Shown here: piece by piece, positions 24,104-32,996 of the stretch
Numbering within the stretch: the first letter of the stretch is position 1
Layout of the letters: the number at the start of each line of letters is the position of its first letter
NCBI GenBank assembly: GCA_022823665.1
Contig: JAJEHN010000012.1
Location: 124,001-188,000, forward strand
DNA: 64,000 bases
Source of the DNA: Thermoanaerobaculia bacterium
GTDB taxonomy: Bacteria > Acidobacteriota > Thermoanaerobaculia > Multivoradales > Multivoraceae
Direction: 5' to 3'
The notes under the pieces: model-generated
The model's input: only the letters and a program-made list of their open reading frames with translations
Told to the model about the DNA's origin: nothing
The model's database searches: none
Program-made: the position numbers and the translations under genes

Positions 24104-24670
24104 TCAGCCCCCGAGCGCCGCGGCCAGCTCGGCGAGCATTCGCCGCTCCTCGCGGGACACGCTGCCGAGGCCGAGGAAGCCGCCGGCGGCTTCAGCGACG
24201 GCCTGCGCCCGGCTCATGATGTCGCCGCGCACCGCCGCGGCGTCGGCTTCGTCGAGCTCGGCGACCAGCGCGGCCGCATAGCCCTTCCAGGCCTCGAGCA
24301 GCTCCGCGCCCGGGCGCCGCTCCAGCCAGGCGGAGAGCAGTTCGGCGGCAGTCGACCCGCGGGTCACTCCGGCATCCCTGGCGGCCTGCATGATGGCGTC
24401 CCGCTCCGCGGCGTCCATCGCGTGGTCCGACCAGGCAACCTCGATCAGCGGCACGAGACCCGCCGCCACCAGCGCCTCGCCGTGCATGCCCGCATCGAGC
24501 AGGGCGCCGAGAACGTCACGGTGTGCGATGCCCGAAGCCGCGGCGAGTTCGTCGAGTTGCTGCTCACGTTCCTTCTTCGCGCGGAGTTCGTCGATCAGCT
24601 TCCGGTCCATGTTGCGGAAGAAGGCATCCTCCAGTGAATCGCCGCGTTCGCGGAGGGCGTCGGTGGTCAT
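24104..24670 (-). CDS. Helical cytoplasmic protein of unknown function (TerB-like stretch)
   Basis: 188 residues, no signal or membrane segment, predicted nearly all helical. AGGAAG before ATG 24670 supports the start. An N-terminal charged helix contains FFRNMDRKLIDELRAKKEREQ. The segment VAWSDHAMDAAERDAIMQAAR (about 80-100) resembles the metal-binding acidic helix pair of TerB-like domains, but the match is partial. It is convergent with rpsN (4-base gap). I cannot name a function. Confidence 0.6.
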   Translation of the reverse strand: MTTDALRERGDSLEDAFFRNMDRKLIDELRAKKEREQQLDELAAASGIAHRDVLGALLDAGMHGEALVAAGLVPLIEVAWSDHAMDAAERDAIMQAARDAGVTRGSTAAELLSAWLERRPGAELLEAWKGYAAALVAELDEADAAAVRGDIMSRAQAVAEAAGGFLGLGSVSREERRMLAELAAALGG

Positions 24671-24763
24671 CTGGCTCGCTTCCTGTGGGTTCCTGGGGTG
24701 AATCTCGGGGGCCGAGAGCGGCGGCATGGTAACACCTGCGGAACCGCCCGCGGCAGGCACTGC

Positions 24764-24769
24764 TACGCT
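24764..24769 (+). promoter_or_regulatory. Candidate extended -10 box upstream of the exported dehydrogenase
   Basis: TGCTACGCT has the TGnTAnnnT form of an extended -10 promoter and is followed by CC. It ends 47 bases before ATG 24817, leaving room for a leader with the GGGAG ribosome site. Confidence 0.35.
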
Positions 24770-24816
24770 CCATCTTCCGCCCGCTACAACCGTCTATCGC
24801 TCAGGGAGACACGTCC

Positions 24817-25845
24817 ATGCTCCACCGTCCCGCGCTGGTTCGCCGACCGCCTCTGTTCGCCGTTCTCATCCTCCTGTTCGCGGCCTCCGGCGCCCTCGGA
24901 CAGACCGTGACCGTCTGCACGCCGGCGTTCTTCCTGGACGCGCTGGCGGGACTCGAGGACGAGCACGAGAACCTCGACCTGGTCGCCCTGGACGAGGATC
25001 TGGACCCCAACGTCTGCAACGGCCTGATCGCGGGCTACCGCGGCATCGAGAACTTCCTGACGGCCGACAGCAAGCTGCGCTGGATTCAGAGCAACTCCGC
25101 CGGGGTCGAGGGCTTCCTCGAGATTCCCGACCTGCGCGACAGCGACATCACTCTGACCAATGCGAAGATCATCCAGGGCCCGGAGATCGCGGACCACGCC
25201 TTCGCCCTGCTGCTCAACTTCACCCGCAACATCAAGGCGTTCAACGCCCAGATGCCGGAAGGCTGGAACACGGACCGGGCACTGCCGATGATCGAACTCC
25301 GGGGCAAGACGGCCCTGGTCATCGGCCTGGGCGGCATCGGCACCCAGATCGCGCAGCGGGCCGCGGCCTTCGGCATGACCGTGATCGGCGTCGATCCGAA
25401 GGACATCCCGATCCACCGCGACGTCGCCTACGTCGGCAAGCCCGACGAGCTCGACGACCTGCTGCCGCGGGCCGACGTCGTCTTCTCCTCCGTGCCGCAC
25501 ACGCCGGCCACGGAAGGCATGATCGGTGCCCGCCAGTTCGACCTGATGAAGCAGGACGTCTACTTCATCAACATCTCGCGCGGCAAGATCGTCGACACCG
25601 ACGCCCTGGTCGCGGCCCTCGAGAGCGGCAAGGTCCGCGCCGCCGGCCTCGACGTCACCGATCCCGAACCCCTGCCGACCGGTCATCCGCTGTGGACGAT
25701 GTCGAACGTGACGATCACCCCGCACCTGGCGACGATCTCCGACCGGCTGGAAGAGCGTCGAACGCAGCTCCTGCGCGACAACATCACGCGCTTCGCGACC
25801 GGCAGGCCGCTGCGCAACGTGGTCGACAAGCAGGCCGGCTACTAA
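24817..25845 (+). CDS. Exported D-2-hydroxyacid dehydrogenase family protein
   Basis: 342 residues. The NAD-binding Rossmann motif is GLGGIGTQIAQRAAAFGM (about 171-188); the catalytic set of the family is present: Arg in NISRGKIVDTDAL, Glu in DVTDPEPLP and His in TPHLA. These enzymes interconvert 2-oxoacids and D-2-hydroxyacids with NAD(P)H and are normally cytoplasmic. This one begins with a convincing Sec signal peptide (MLHRPALVRRPPLFAVLILLF..., cleavage near ALG-QT, residue 28-29), supported by GGGAG before the ATG. An exported enzyme would lack a normal NADH supply, so it may carry tightly bound cofactor or have a changed role. It lies directly upstream of the Asp-box protein, with a repeat element between them. 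Confidence 0.85.
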   Translation: MLHRPALVRRPPLFAVLILLFAASGALGQTVTVCTPAFFLDALAGLEDEHENLDLVALDEDLDPNVCNGLIAGYRGIENFLTADSKLRWIQSNSAGVEGFLEIPDLRDSDITLTNAKIIQGPEIADHAFALLLNFTRNIKAFNAQMPEGWNTDRALPMIELRGKTALVIGLGGIGTQIAQRAAAFGMTVIGVDPKDIPIHRDVAYVGKPDELDDLLPRADVVFSSVPHTPATEGMIGARQFDLMKQDVYFINISRGKIVDTDALVAALESGKVRAAGLDVTDPEPLPTGHPLWTMSNVTITPHLATISDRLEERRTQLLRDNITRFATGRPLRNVVDKQAGY

Positions 25846-25846
25846 A

Positions 25847-25904
25847 CCACTGGGTGCGCCGGCGCCCCCGCCGGCATTCACGCGATGCCGCGAAGCGGCG
25901 AGCC
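25847..25904 (+). repeat. Two-hairpin repeat element, copy 1
   Basis: Begins with CCACTGGGTGCGC, then hairpin 1 (GCCGGCG, loop CCCC, CGCCGGC, 25858-25875) and hairpin 2 (GCCGC, loop GAA, GCGGC, 25887-25899), ending GAGCC. The ATG of the next gene (25885) lies inside it, so its first seven residues (MPRSGEP) come from the repeat. Related copies are at 31322-31363, 34071-34140 and 42293-42350. Confidence 0.75.
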
Positions 25905-28900
25905 CGAGTCGTACGCCTTGATCCTCCCTCGCCCCGAACCTCTCCTCGCCCTCCTGCTCTGCGCCGCCGCCGCGGCCGCCCAACCGGCGGCCAACGAGTG
26001 GCCGGGGCTGCTCGACGCCCTCGCCTTCCGCCACATCGGACCGATCGGCAACCGCGTTTCCGCGGTCGCCGGCGTCCTCGGCGATCCACGGACCTGGTAC
26101 GCGGGCGCCGCGTCGGGCGGGCTCTGGCGCAGCAACGACGGCGGCGTCGGCTGGGACGCGATCTTCGACCGCCAGCAGGCGGCTTCGATTGGCGCGATCG
26201 CGGTCGCCCCCTCCGACCCGAACGTGGTCTGGGTCGGCACCGGCGAGAGCTTCATCCGCAGCAACATCTCGATCGGCAACGGCATCTACCGTTCGACCGA
26301 CCGCGGAGACAGCTTCGAACACCTGGGACTCGAAGCCAGCGGCAGGATCGGCCGCATCCTGGTCCACCCGGACGATCCCGACACCGCCCTGGTCGCCGCC
26401 CTCGGCCACGCCTACGGGCCGCAGGAGCAGGGCGAAACGGCCCGCGGTGTCTTCCGCACCATCGACGGCGGCGCGACCTGGGAGCACGTCCTCTTCGTCG
26501 ACGCGGACACCGGCGCCGTGGACCTCGCCTTCGCGCCCGACAACCCGCGCTTCGTCTACGCCGCGGCCTGGCAGATCGAGATCCGCACCTCCGGCCGCAC
26601 CAGCGGCGGCCCGGGCAGCGGCATCTACCGCTCGAAGGACGGCGGCGACACCTGGGTGCGTCTCGAGGGAGCGGGCCTGCCCGAACCGCCGCTCGGCAAG
26701 ATCGGGCTCGCCGTGTCGGCCGACGATCCGGACCGCGTCTACGCCCTGATCGAGACGAGTTCGAACCGCGACTTCGCCCCCTCCGATCCGTTCGCCGGCG
26801 TGCTCTGGCGCTCGGACGACCGCGGCGACTCCTGGCGCCTGATCAGCCGCGACCTGAACCTGATCACCCGGCCGCTCTACTACACGCGGATGGCCGCGGC
26901 CCCCGACCGCGCGGACGAGGTCACTTTCGTCGCGACCCGCCAGTCCGTCTCGCTCGACGGCGGCCGCACGGTCGAGAGCGAGGGCTTTGAACAGCCGGGC
27001 TGGGACCACCACGACATCTGGATCGACCCCCTCGACCCCGACCGCCGCATCGTCGGCCACGACGGCGGCGTCAGCGTGTCGAACGACCGCGGGCGCTCCT
27101 GGTACCGGCCGCAGTTGCCGATCGCCCAGATGTACCACGTCTCGACCGACGACCGCGTGCCCTACTTCGTCTACGGCAACCGCCAGGACGGACCCTCGAT
27201 GCGAGGACCGAGCCGCGTCCTCTACGGAGGACGCACCCAGGGCATCCCGGTCGGCGAGTGGCACTCCGTCGGTGGCTGCGAGGTCGGCTTCTCGATGGTC
27301 CACCGCGCCGACCCGGACCTCGTCTGGACCGGCTGCTACGACGGTCAACTCGAGCTTTACGACCTGCGCTCGGGCCAGTCCCGCGACGTCAGCGTCTGGC
27401 CGCTGGCCATCGAGAGCTCGCCGGCCTCGGAACTCGAGTACCGCTTCCAGTGGACTGCCCCCTTCGCCACCTCGCCGCACGATCCGGAGGCCGTCTACGC
27501 CGGCAGCCAGTACGTCCACCAGAGCCGCGACCGCGGCCAGAGCTGGGAGCGGATCTCGCCCGATCTGACCACCGCCGACCCGGCGCTCATGCGCCGCACC
27601 GGCGGTCTGACCCTCGACGACGCCGGACCGACGATCGCGCCGGTCGTGTTCGCGATCGCCGAGAGCCCGCTGGAGCCCGGGCTGATCTGGGCCGGCACGA
27701 ACGACGGCCAGGTCCAGTTGACCCGGAACGGTGGCGAGACGTGGACCAACGTGACCGCGAACCTCACCGGCCTGCCGCCCCTCGGCACCGTGCGCAACAT
27801 CGACCCCTCGGACTTCGCCGCCGGCGCCGCCTACGTGGCGGTCGACCGTCACCAGGAGGGCGACACGACGCCCTACGTGTTCCGGACGAGCGACTACGGC
27901 GAAACGTGGACCGATCTCGCGGCCGGCCTGCCGCGCGGACCGCTCGCGAACGTCCACGCCATCCGCGAAGATCCGGAGCAGGCCGGGCTGCTCTTCCTGG
28001 GCACCGAGAACGCGCTCCACGTCTCCTTCGACGATGGCGCGAACTGGCGGAGCCTCTCGCGGCGCAGCGACGGCGCCGCGAACCTGGCTCCGGCGCCCGT
28101 CCACTGGATCGAGGTGCAGGAACACTTCGACGACCTGGTCGTCGCCACCTATGGCCGCGGCATCTGGATCCTGGACGACCTCACGCCGCTTCGCGAGATT
28201 GCGCGCGGACTGACGACCCGGGGCCCGACGCTGCTGGCGCCGCGGATCACGTACCGCTTCCGCACCCGCGGCGCGCCGATGGCCCAGCCGGACGTGCCGG
28301 CGACCGGCACGAACCCGCCCTATGGCGCACTGCTCCACTACTGGATCCCGGAGCCGACCGAGGGCAACGAGACGTCGCCGGAAGGCGATACCCGCAGCGC
28401 GGCAATCCGCATCCGGGACGGCGAAGGCCATCTGGTCCGCACCCTGGACGATCTGCCCGCGGCGCCTGGCCTTCACCGGGTGACCTGGGACCTGCGCCAC
28501 GACGCGACCACCCAGGCGCGGCTGCGCACCCGGCCCGACGAACGGCCGGACTGGCAAATGCCGGAGGCTGGCTGGCGGCCCCTGCCCGACGGCGGCCGCT
28601 TCTCGATGCTGGCGGCGCCCGGCGGCTACCGGATCGAGTTGGTGCGTGCGGGCGACGGCGACAGCGACGCGGAGGACGAAAGCGAACCGATCTCGACGGT
28701 CGACATGGAGATCCTCCTCGACCCGGACTCCACCGCCTCCTCCGGCGACCTGACCGCGCAGCAAACCCTGCTCGTCGAGATCCGCGACGGCATCGAACGA
28801 GCCGCCTACCTCATCAACGAGGCCGAGCGTCTCCGCCACGACCTGCGGCAACTCGAAGATCGCCTCTCGGAACGCGGGGGCGACGTCGACGTCTTCGAAG

Positions 28901-29214
28901 CGACCAACCAGGCCGGCTCGCTGCGGCAGGAACTCCGGGCGATCGAGGGAGAGTTCTTCGATCTTCGGATGACCGGCACCGGCCAGGACGCCCTGCGCTG
29001 GCCGCGCAAGCTCTACGCCCGACTCACCTACCTGGCGCGCTCGGTCGGCCAGGCCGACGCCAGGCCGACCGATCAGCAGGCGGCGGTGTGGGAGATGCTG
29101 AGCAGCCAGCTCGCCGAGCAGGAGAACCGTTTCGGCGCTACTCTTGCCGGCCCGCTGGCGGACCTGAACCGGACCCTCGCCGACAGCGGTTTCCCCCTGG
29201 TGGACACTCGTTGA
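25885..29214 (+). CDS. Secreted Asp-box (VPS10/sortilin-like) propeller protein
   Basis: 1109 residues. About ten Asp-box motifs (S/T-x-D-x-G-x-x-W/F) are spread over residues 65-720, including SNDGGVGW, STDRGDSF, TIDGGATW, SKDGGDTW, SDDRGDSW, SRDRGQSW, TRNGGETW and TSDYGETW, giving one or two large propellers of the kind called BNR/VPS10 glycosyl-hydrolase-like. The C-terminal 380 residues hold a beta-sandwich-like segment and a long helical tail. Enzymatic activity is unproven for this family. A hydrophobic segment ending AAAAQPAA acts as signal peptide. The ATG at 25885 lies inside a repeat element; TTG 25918 would remove the repeat-encoded residues and still keep the signal. Confidence 0.82.
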   Translation: MPRSGEPESYALILPRPEPLLALLLCAAAAAAQPAANEWPGLLDALAFRHIGPIGNRVSAVAGVLGDPRTWYAGAASGGLWRSNDGGVGWDAIFDRQQAASIGAIAVAPSDPNVVWVGTGESFIRSNISIGNGIYRSTDRGDSFEHLGLEASGRIGRILVHPDDPDTALVAALGHAYGPQEQGETARGVFRTIDGGATWEHVLFVDADTGAVDLAFAPDNPRFVYAAAWQIEIRTSGRTSGGPGSGIYRSKDGGDTWVRLEGAGLPEPPLGKIGLAVSADDPDRVYALIETSSNRDFAPSDPFAGVLWRSDDRGDSWRLISRDLNLITRPLYYTRMAAAPDRADEVTFVATRQSVSLDGGRTVESEGFEQPGWDHHDIWIDPLDPDRRIVGHDGGVSVSNDRGRSWYRPQLPIAQMYHVSTDDRVPYFVYGNRQDGPSMRGPSRVLYGGRTQGIPVGEWHSVGGCEVGFSMVHRADPDLVWTGCYDGQLELYDLRSGQSRDVSVWPLAIESSPASELEYRFQWTAPFATSPHDPEAVYAGSQYVHQSRDRGQSWERISPDLTTADPALMRRTGGLTLDDAGPTIAPVVFAIAESPLEPGLIWAGTNDGQVQLTRNGGETWTNVTANLTGLPPLGTVRNIDPSDFAAGAAYVAVDRHQEGDTTPYVFRTSDYGETWTDLAAGLPRGPLANVHAIREDPEQAGLLFLGTENALHVSFDDGANWRSLSRRSDGAANLAPAPVHWIEVQEHFDDLVVATYGRGIWILDDLTPLREIARGLTTRGPTLLAPRITYRFRTRGAPMAQPDVPATGTNPPYGALLHYWIPEPTEGNETSPEGDTRSAAIRIRDGEGHLVRTLDDLPAAPGLHRVTWDLRHDATTQARLRTRPDERPDWQMPEAGWRPLPDGGRFSMLAAPGGYRIELVRAGDGDSDAEDESEPISTVDMEILLDPDSTASSGDLTAQQTLLVEIRDGIERAAYLINEAERLRHDLRQLEDRLSERGGDVDVFEATNQAGSLRQELRAIEGEFFDLRMTGTGQDALRWPRKLYARLTYLARSVGQADARPTDQQAAVWEMLSSQLAEQENRFGATLAGPLADLNRTLADSGFPLVDTR

Positions 29215-30158
29215 CCGTAGCCGCATCCTCCCTTCCGCGTCGCCCTGAATCGGCTGCGTTCCGCCGGCGCCGCATCGAGGCCAGCGGCACCCAGCTAGAG
29301 GTCTACGAGTGGGGCCCAGCCGATGGTCCCGCGATCCTGCTGGCTCACGGCATCCAGGACTTCGCGCTGACCCTCGCGCCGGTCGCGGAGGCGTTCGCCG
29401 CCGACCACCGGGTGATCGCCTACGACCTGCGCGGCCACGGCGAGAGCGCACATCCCGGCATCTACACGATGGCCCACCACATCGCCGACCTGCACGCCGT
29501 GTTCCTCGACTGCGAAGTCGAGCGGCCGTTCGTCATCGGCCATAGCCTCGGCGGCCAGGTCGTGGCCCAGTGGGCGGGCATCTTCGCGGAGCTGCCACGG
29601 GCCATCGTGCTGATCGAGGGTCTCGGGCCGCCCTACGCGCTGAACCGCTTTCCCGAAGACGTCAAGCAGAAACGGGCCAGGACGGGAATCGAGGCGCTGA
29701 CCCACCCGCGACAGCACCGGCTGGTCGCCTCGAAGGAGCACGCCTGGGACCTCCTGAAGCGCGTGCATCCCCGCCTCGACCCGGAGCGTGCCCGCGAGTT
29801 CGTCGACCTGGGCACGCGACCCCTCCCCGGCGGCGGCCTGGAGTGGAAGTGGGATCCACAGGTGGTGACGACCTGGATGTCGAACGTGCCGGAAGCATCC
29901 GAGGAACGCTGGAGCTGGGTCACCTGCCCCACCCTCATCCTCACCGCCGCCCTGGCCAACGAGTTCTGGACCAGCCGCCGCGGCGTCGACGACCAGCACG
30001 CCACCCCCGAACCCGAAGAGATCGCGCGCCGCGTCGCCCTCTTCCGCCGCGGCCGGCACGAGGAGATCGAAGGCGCCGGCCACATGGTCCACTACGACGC
30101 TCCGGACCGGCTGGTCGAGTCGATCCGGGGCTTCATGGAGCGACTGCCGCGGGCGTAG
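29211..30158 (+). CDS. Alpha/beta-hydrolase fold protein
   Basis: 315 residues. The catalytic elbow is GHSLGGQVVAQ, with an oxyanion motif LLAHGIQDF, acid region near CPTLILTAALANEF and the final His in EGAGHMVHYDAPD. YDLRGHGES is a typical strand-4 signature. No signal peptide, so cytoplasmic. The substrate is not readable (ester, lactone or haloalkane types share this pattern). The TTG start overlaps the preceding stop codon (TTGA); a later start near RRIEASGTQLEVYEW is possible because the first 20 residues are not conserved-looking. Confidence 0.82.
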   Translation: MTVAASSLPRRPESAAFRRRRIEASGTQLEVYEWGPADGPAILLAHGIQDFALTLAPVAEAFAADHRVIAYDLRGHGESAHPGIYTMAHHIADLHAVFLDCEVERPFVIGHSLGGQVVAQWAGIFAELPRAIVLIEGLGPPYALNRFPEDVKQKRARTGIEALTHPRQHRLVASKEHAWDLLKRVHPRLDPERAREFVDLGTRPLPGGGLEWKWDPQVVTTWMSNVPEASEERWSWVTCPTLILTAALANEFWTSRRGVDDQHATPEPEEIARRVALFRRGRHEEIEGAGHMVHYDAPDRLVESIRGFMERLPRA

Positions 30159-30243
30159 GTTTCTTGGCGTGCACCCGCCCGCGTGGGTCCAAGGGAGGGG
30201 GTCCCGGACGGACGCTCGCGCCCACTTGGTGGACTGGGGGTCG

Positions 30244-31299
30244 CTAGTCGCCCAGGAGGTTGGTAAGCAAGTCGGCGAGGCGGTAGCCGGCCAGGGCGGC
30301 GCGCTGCAGGGAGATGTCGTATGCGAGGTCGGCGTAGGCGGCGGGAGGGGCTTCGCCGCGGGTGAGGTCGGGGGGATAGAGCGTGTTGCGGACGATCTGG
30401 TTGGACTCTGTTGCCCAGGCTTCGAAGTCGCCGGACTTGAGGCTGGCGCGGACGGCGTCGTCGAAGGGGTGGCGAGAGCGGGCTTCGGCGGCTACCCGGT
30501 TCTTGTGGGCTTCGTACTCGCTATCGCGAAGCTCTCCGAAGGTCCCCCAGAACTGCTCGGGCGGTGGCGGCTGATTCGAGTCCGAGGTGAGTGTCGTGAG
30601 CGCCTGTTGCCTGTAGTCGGCCCGGAACCGGCCGTCGAGGGCGCCGTCCCAGAAGGCGTGCAGGTTACGGTTCCACTCGTCCAGACCGAAGCCGTTGCCG
30701 CCGCGGTCGCCTTCCCGCTCGTCGCGGCGCTCCGTGACCCGCGAGGCGGCGTGAAGCGGCTGGTGAATGTCGCCGACGAGGTGGAAGATCCAGGCCAGGT
30801 GGATGGCGCGCTTGTCCGCGCGGCCAGAGGTATCGGCGACGGAGCGGGCGAGTTCGACCAACTGGCTCACGGCGTTCGGCTCGGCCACGGGCAGATCGGT
30901 GTCGTGAGCGGTCCCGTCCGCGCCCTGGCGCCAGGTCCAGCCGATGTAGTGCCAGGTCGGGCGGTTGTACTTGTCTAGCTGGCGCGCCAGGTCGGGCCAG
31001 TAGGCGGCGCGTTCGAAGAGGATGCGGTCGGCAACTTCGCTGCTCCCGGCGTCCCCCAGGCGATACGCGAAGCGACCGCAACCACGACGGCGATCCTGGT
31101 TCAGATCGAGGCAGTGCATCAGGCTGTCGCGAGGCGCCTGCCGGAACAGCGCCAGGACCCGGCTGCGGACCTCCGGCTCCAGTTCCTGCCAGGCGATCCG
31201 GGCGATGAGTTCATGGCCGAAGTCGTTCCAGGCGTGGCTTGGTGCGACGGCTGCGAGGCCCGTAACGGCCGTAGTCAACACGACTTGTCGAAAGCGCAT
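30244..31299 (-). CDS. Secreted S1/P1-type nuclease
   Basis: 351 residues. The signal peptide ends PSHA, leaving Trp24 as the mature N terminus; in this family the N-terminal Trp binds one of three catalytic zinc ions. Further ligands are visible: WNDFGHELIARIAW, THDxD-like HDTDLP, and the signature HLAWIFHLVGDIHQPLHA. The enzyme cleaves single-stranded DNA, RNA or 3'-nucleotides outside the cytoplasm, probably for phosphate or nucleotide scavenging. I chose ATG 31299 because it gives the exact signal/Trp arrangement; the frame runs on upstream through a repeat element. Confidence 0.9.
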   Translation of the reverse strand: MRFRQVVLTTAVTGLAAVAPSHAWNDFGHELIARIAWQELEPEVRSRVLALFRQAPRDSLMHCLDLNQDRRRGCGRFAYRLGDAGSSEVADRILFERAAYWPDLARQLDKYNRPTWHYIGWTWRQGADGTAHDTDLPVAEPNAVSQLVELARSVADTSGRADKRAIHLAWIFHLVGDIHQPLHAASRVTERRDEREGDRGGNGFGLDEWNRNLHAFWDGALDGRFRADYRQQALTTLTSDSNQPPPPEQFWGTFGELRDSEYEAHKNRVAAEARSRHPFDDAVRASLKSGDFEAWATESNQIVRNTLYPPDLTRGEAPPAAYADLAYDISLQRAALAGYRLADLLTNLLGD

Positions 31300-31321
31300 G
31301 GTTGGGAGTGTACAGAGAGCT

Positions 31322-31363
31322 GGCTCGCCGGATGCCGGCCAGAAGGCCGGCGCACCCAGTGGT
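31322..31363 (-). repeat. Two-hairpin repeat element, copy 3 (shortened)
   Basis: On the minus strand it reads ACCACTGGGTGCGC, then hairpin 1 (GCCGGCC, loop TTCT, GGCCGGC), then ATCCGGCGAGCCAG. The second hairpin is reduced compared with the copies at 25847 and 42293. It lies upstream of the nuclease gene in the divergent region. Confidence 0.65.
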
Positions 31364-31388
31364 CGCCGTTGCTCCGGTAGCCGCCAAG

Positions 31389-31409
31389 GGCGCCGGCGCA
31401 ACCAGTGAT
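31389..31409 (-). repeat. Partial repeat copy next to copy 3
   Basis: On the minus strand ATCACTGGTTGCGCC followed by GGCGCC repeats the left end of the element (CACTGGGTGCGCCGG) in tandem with the copy at 31322-31363, about 25 bases away. Confidence 0.45.
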
Positions 31410-31418
31410 CTGCGTTGA

Positions 31419-31424
31419 TAAAGT
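31419..31424 (+). promoter_or_regulatory. Candidate -10 box TAAAGT
   Basis: TAAAGT followed by CC, in TTGATAAAGT, ends 36 bases before the GTG at 31461. The gene has no Shine-Dalgarno sequence. It is the only visible promoter candidate for the long 31461-42281 gene run. Confidence 0.35.
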
Positions 31425-31460
31425 CCGCGCCGGTTCGCCTCCGCAGAAGCCCCGCCCACC

Positions 31461-32990
31461 GTGTCCAGCGTTCAGAACTTCACGCTCTACGACGTTCTCG
31501 TCCGCAACGCGACGGCGTTCGGCGACCGGCTCGCGCTCGTCACGGAGGATGGCGAGGAACGGAACTTCGCGGAACTCCGCGACCGCGTCGACGCGCTGGC
31601 GGCCGGGCTCGACGGACTCGGCCTCGCGGCCGGGGACCGTCTCGCCGTCCTGGCCCAGAACTCGGCAGCCTACGTGGAGCTCTACCTCGCCTGCGCCCGC
31701 CAGGGCATCGTCGTCTACCCGATCAACTGGCGGCTGCAGCCCGGTGAAATCGAGATGCTCGTCCGCGAGCGGGCGAAGCCCCGGGCCTTCGTGGTCGGCG
31801 CGGACTTCCTCGACGCGGTGCCGGGCGGCCCCGGCGACGAGGCGATCCCCCACTGGTTCGAGTTCGGTGACGATGCGGCGGACGGATATGCCTCGCTGGA
31901 CTCGCTCTACGCCGGCGCCGGCGAGGCGGCGGACCTGCCACGGCCGGACGTCTCCGCCGGCGAGCCCTTCGCGGTCATCGCGACCGCCGCCGTCGACGTC
32001 ATCCCGCGCGGCGCCCTGCTCAGCCACTCGAACCTGGTCTGGGCCAACCTGCAGGAGATCGCATCGCTCGGGCTGGACGGCTCCGACCGCAACCTGGTCG
32101 CGCTGCCGCTCTTCCACATCGCGGCGCTCGGCCACCTGCTGAGCGTCTTCCACGCCGGCGGCGCCAACGTCGTCACCGCGAAGTACGACCCGGCCCAGGC
32201 CGTCGAACTGATCGACCGCTACGCGATCACGATGATCAGCGACTTCCCGCCGGTGCTCACGACCCTGCTCGACGCGGCGGCCGAAGCCGGGAGCCGCCTG
32301 CCCAGCCTGCGCCACGTGACCGGCCTGGACTCGCCGGACACGATGCAGCGGCTGCACGACGAGACGGACGCCACCTTCTGGGCCGGCTTCGGGCAGTGCG
32401 AGACGAGCGGTTTCGTCACGATCCAGAACGCCCGCGAGCGGCTCGGCTGCGCCGGCAAGGCGGCCGAACTCTGCAGCGTCCGCCTGGTCGACGACGACGA
32501 ACGCGAGGTGCCGGCCGGCGAGGACGGCGAGATCGTCGTCCGCGGACCGCTGGTCTTCCTGGGCTACGACGGGCAGCCCGACGTGACCGCCCACACTTTC
32601 CGCGGCGGCTGGCACCACACCGGCGACATCGGCCGCTTCGACGAGGAAGGCAATCTCTTCTACGTCGCCCGCAAGCCGGAGAAGGAACTGATCAAGCCCG
32701 GCGGCGAGAACGTCTACCCCGCCGAGGTCGAGGCCGCCATCCTCGAACTCGACACGGTGCGCGCGGCATGCGTCTTCGGGGTCAGCGACGACCGCTGGGG
32801 CGAGGCGATCCGCGCCGTGGTAGAGGCCGATGCCGACGCCGGTATCGACCAGGAGTCGGTCCGCGAGCACGTCGGTTCCCGGATCGCCCGGTTCAAGCGG
32901 CCCCGCGACGTCATCTTCACCAGCGAGTTGCCGCGGAGCGGTGACCACGTCGACCGCGCCGCGGTCAAGGACCGCTGGGGAGACCAGTAG
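31461..32990 (+). CDS. Acyl-CoA-synthetase-like AMP-binding protein with degenerate motifs
   Basis: 509 residues, full length for the adenylate-forming superfamily. The later core motifs are good: GFGQCETSG (A5), HTGDIGRFDEEGN (A7) and KELIKPGGENVYPAEVE (A8). Two key motifs are altered. The phosphate-binding loop, usually TSGTTGxPKG, reads ATAAVDVIPRG (about 173-183). The C-terminal catalytic lysine motif, usually G-K-V/I-D/L-R, reads SGDHVDRAA, with no lysine at the expected place. Adenylation may therefore be weak or lost, or this may be a divergent subfamily. GTG start. It is the first gene of a run that continues with a PfkB kinase 6 bases later. Confidence 0.8.
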   Translation: MSSVQNFTLYDVLVRNATAFGDRLALVTEDGEERNFAELRDRVDALAAGLDGLGLAAGDRLAVLAQNSAAYVELYLACARQGIVVYPINWRLQPGEIEMLVRERAKPRAFVVGADFLDAVPGGPGDEAIPHWFEFGDDAADGYASLDSLYAGAGEAADLPRPDVSAGEPFAVIATAAVDVIPRGALLSHSNLVWANLQEIASLGLDGSDRNLVALPLFHIAALGHLLSVFHAGGANVVTAKYDPAQAVELIDRYAITMISDFPPVLTTLLDAAAEAGSRLPSLRHVTGLDSPDTMQRLHDETDATFWAGFGQCETSGFVTIQNARERLGCAGKAAELCSVRLVDDDEREVPAGEDGEIVVRGPLVFLGYDGQPDVTAHTFRGGWHHTGDIGRFDEEGNLFYVARKPEKELIKPGGENVYPAEVEAAILELDTVRAACVFGVSDDRWGEAIRAVVEADADAGIDQESVREHVGSRIARFKRPRDVIFTSELPRSGDHVDRAAVKDRWGDQ

Positions 32991-32996
32991 CCCGCC

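Noticed and set aside
24784..29451. Very long open frame on the minus strand opposite the dehydrogenase and Asp-box genes
   Set aside because: Rich in Arg, Val, Gly and Ala with no domain, signal or start site, while the plus strand encodes two clear families over the same bases. It is a codon-bias shadow in high-G+C DNA.
30159..30243. Further copy of the two-hairpin repeat, or a terminator, between the hydrolase and nuclease genes
   Set aside because: GC-rich with partial inverted repeats, but it lacks the CTGGGTGCGC and GCCGCGAAGCGGC blocks and has no T-tract.
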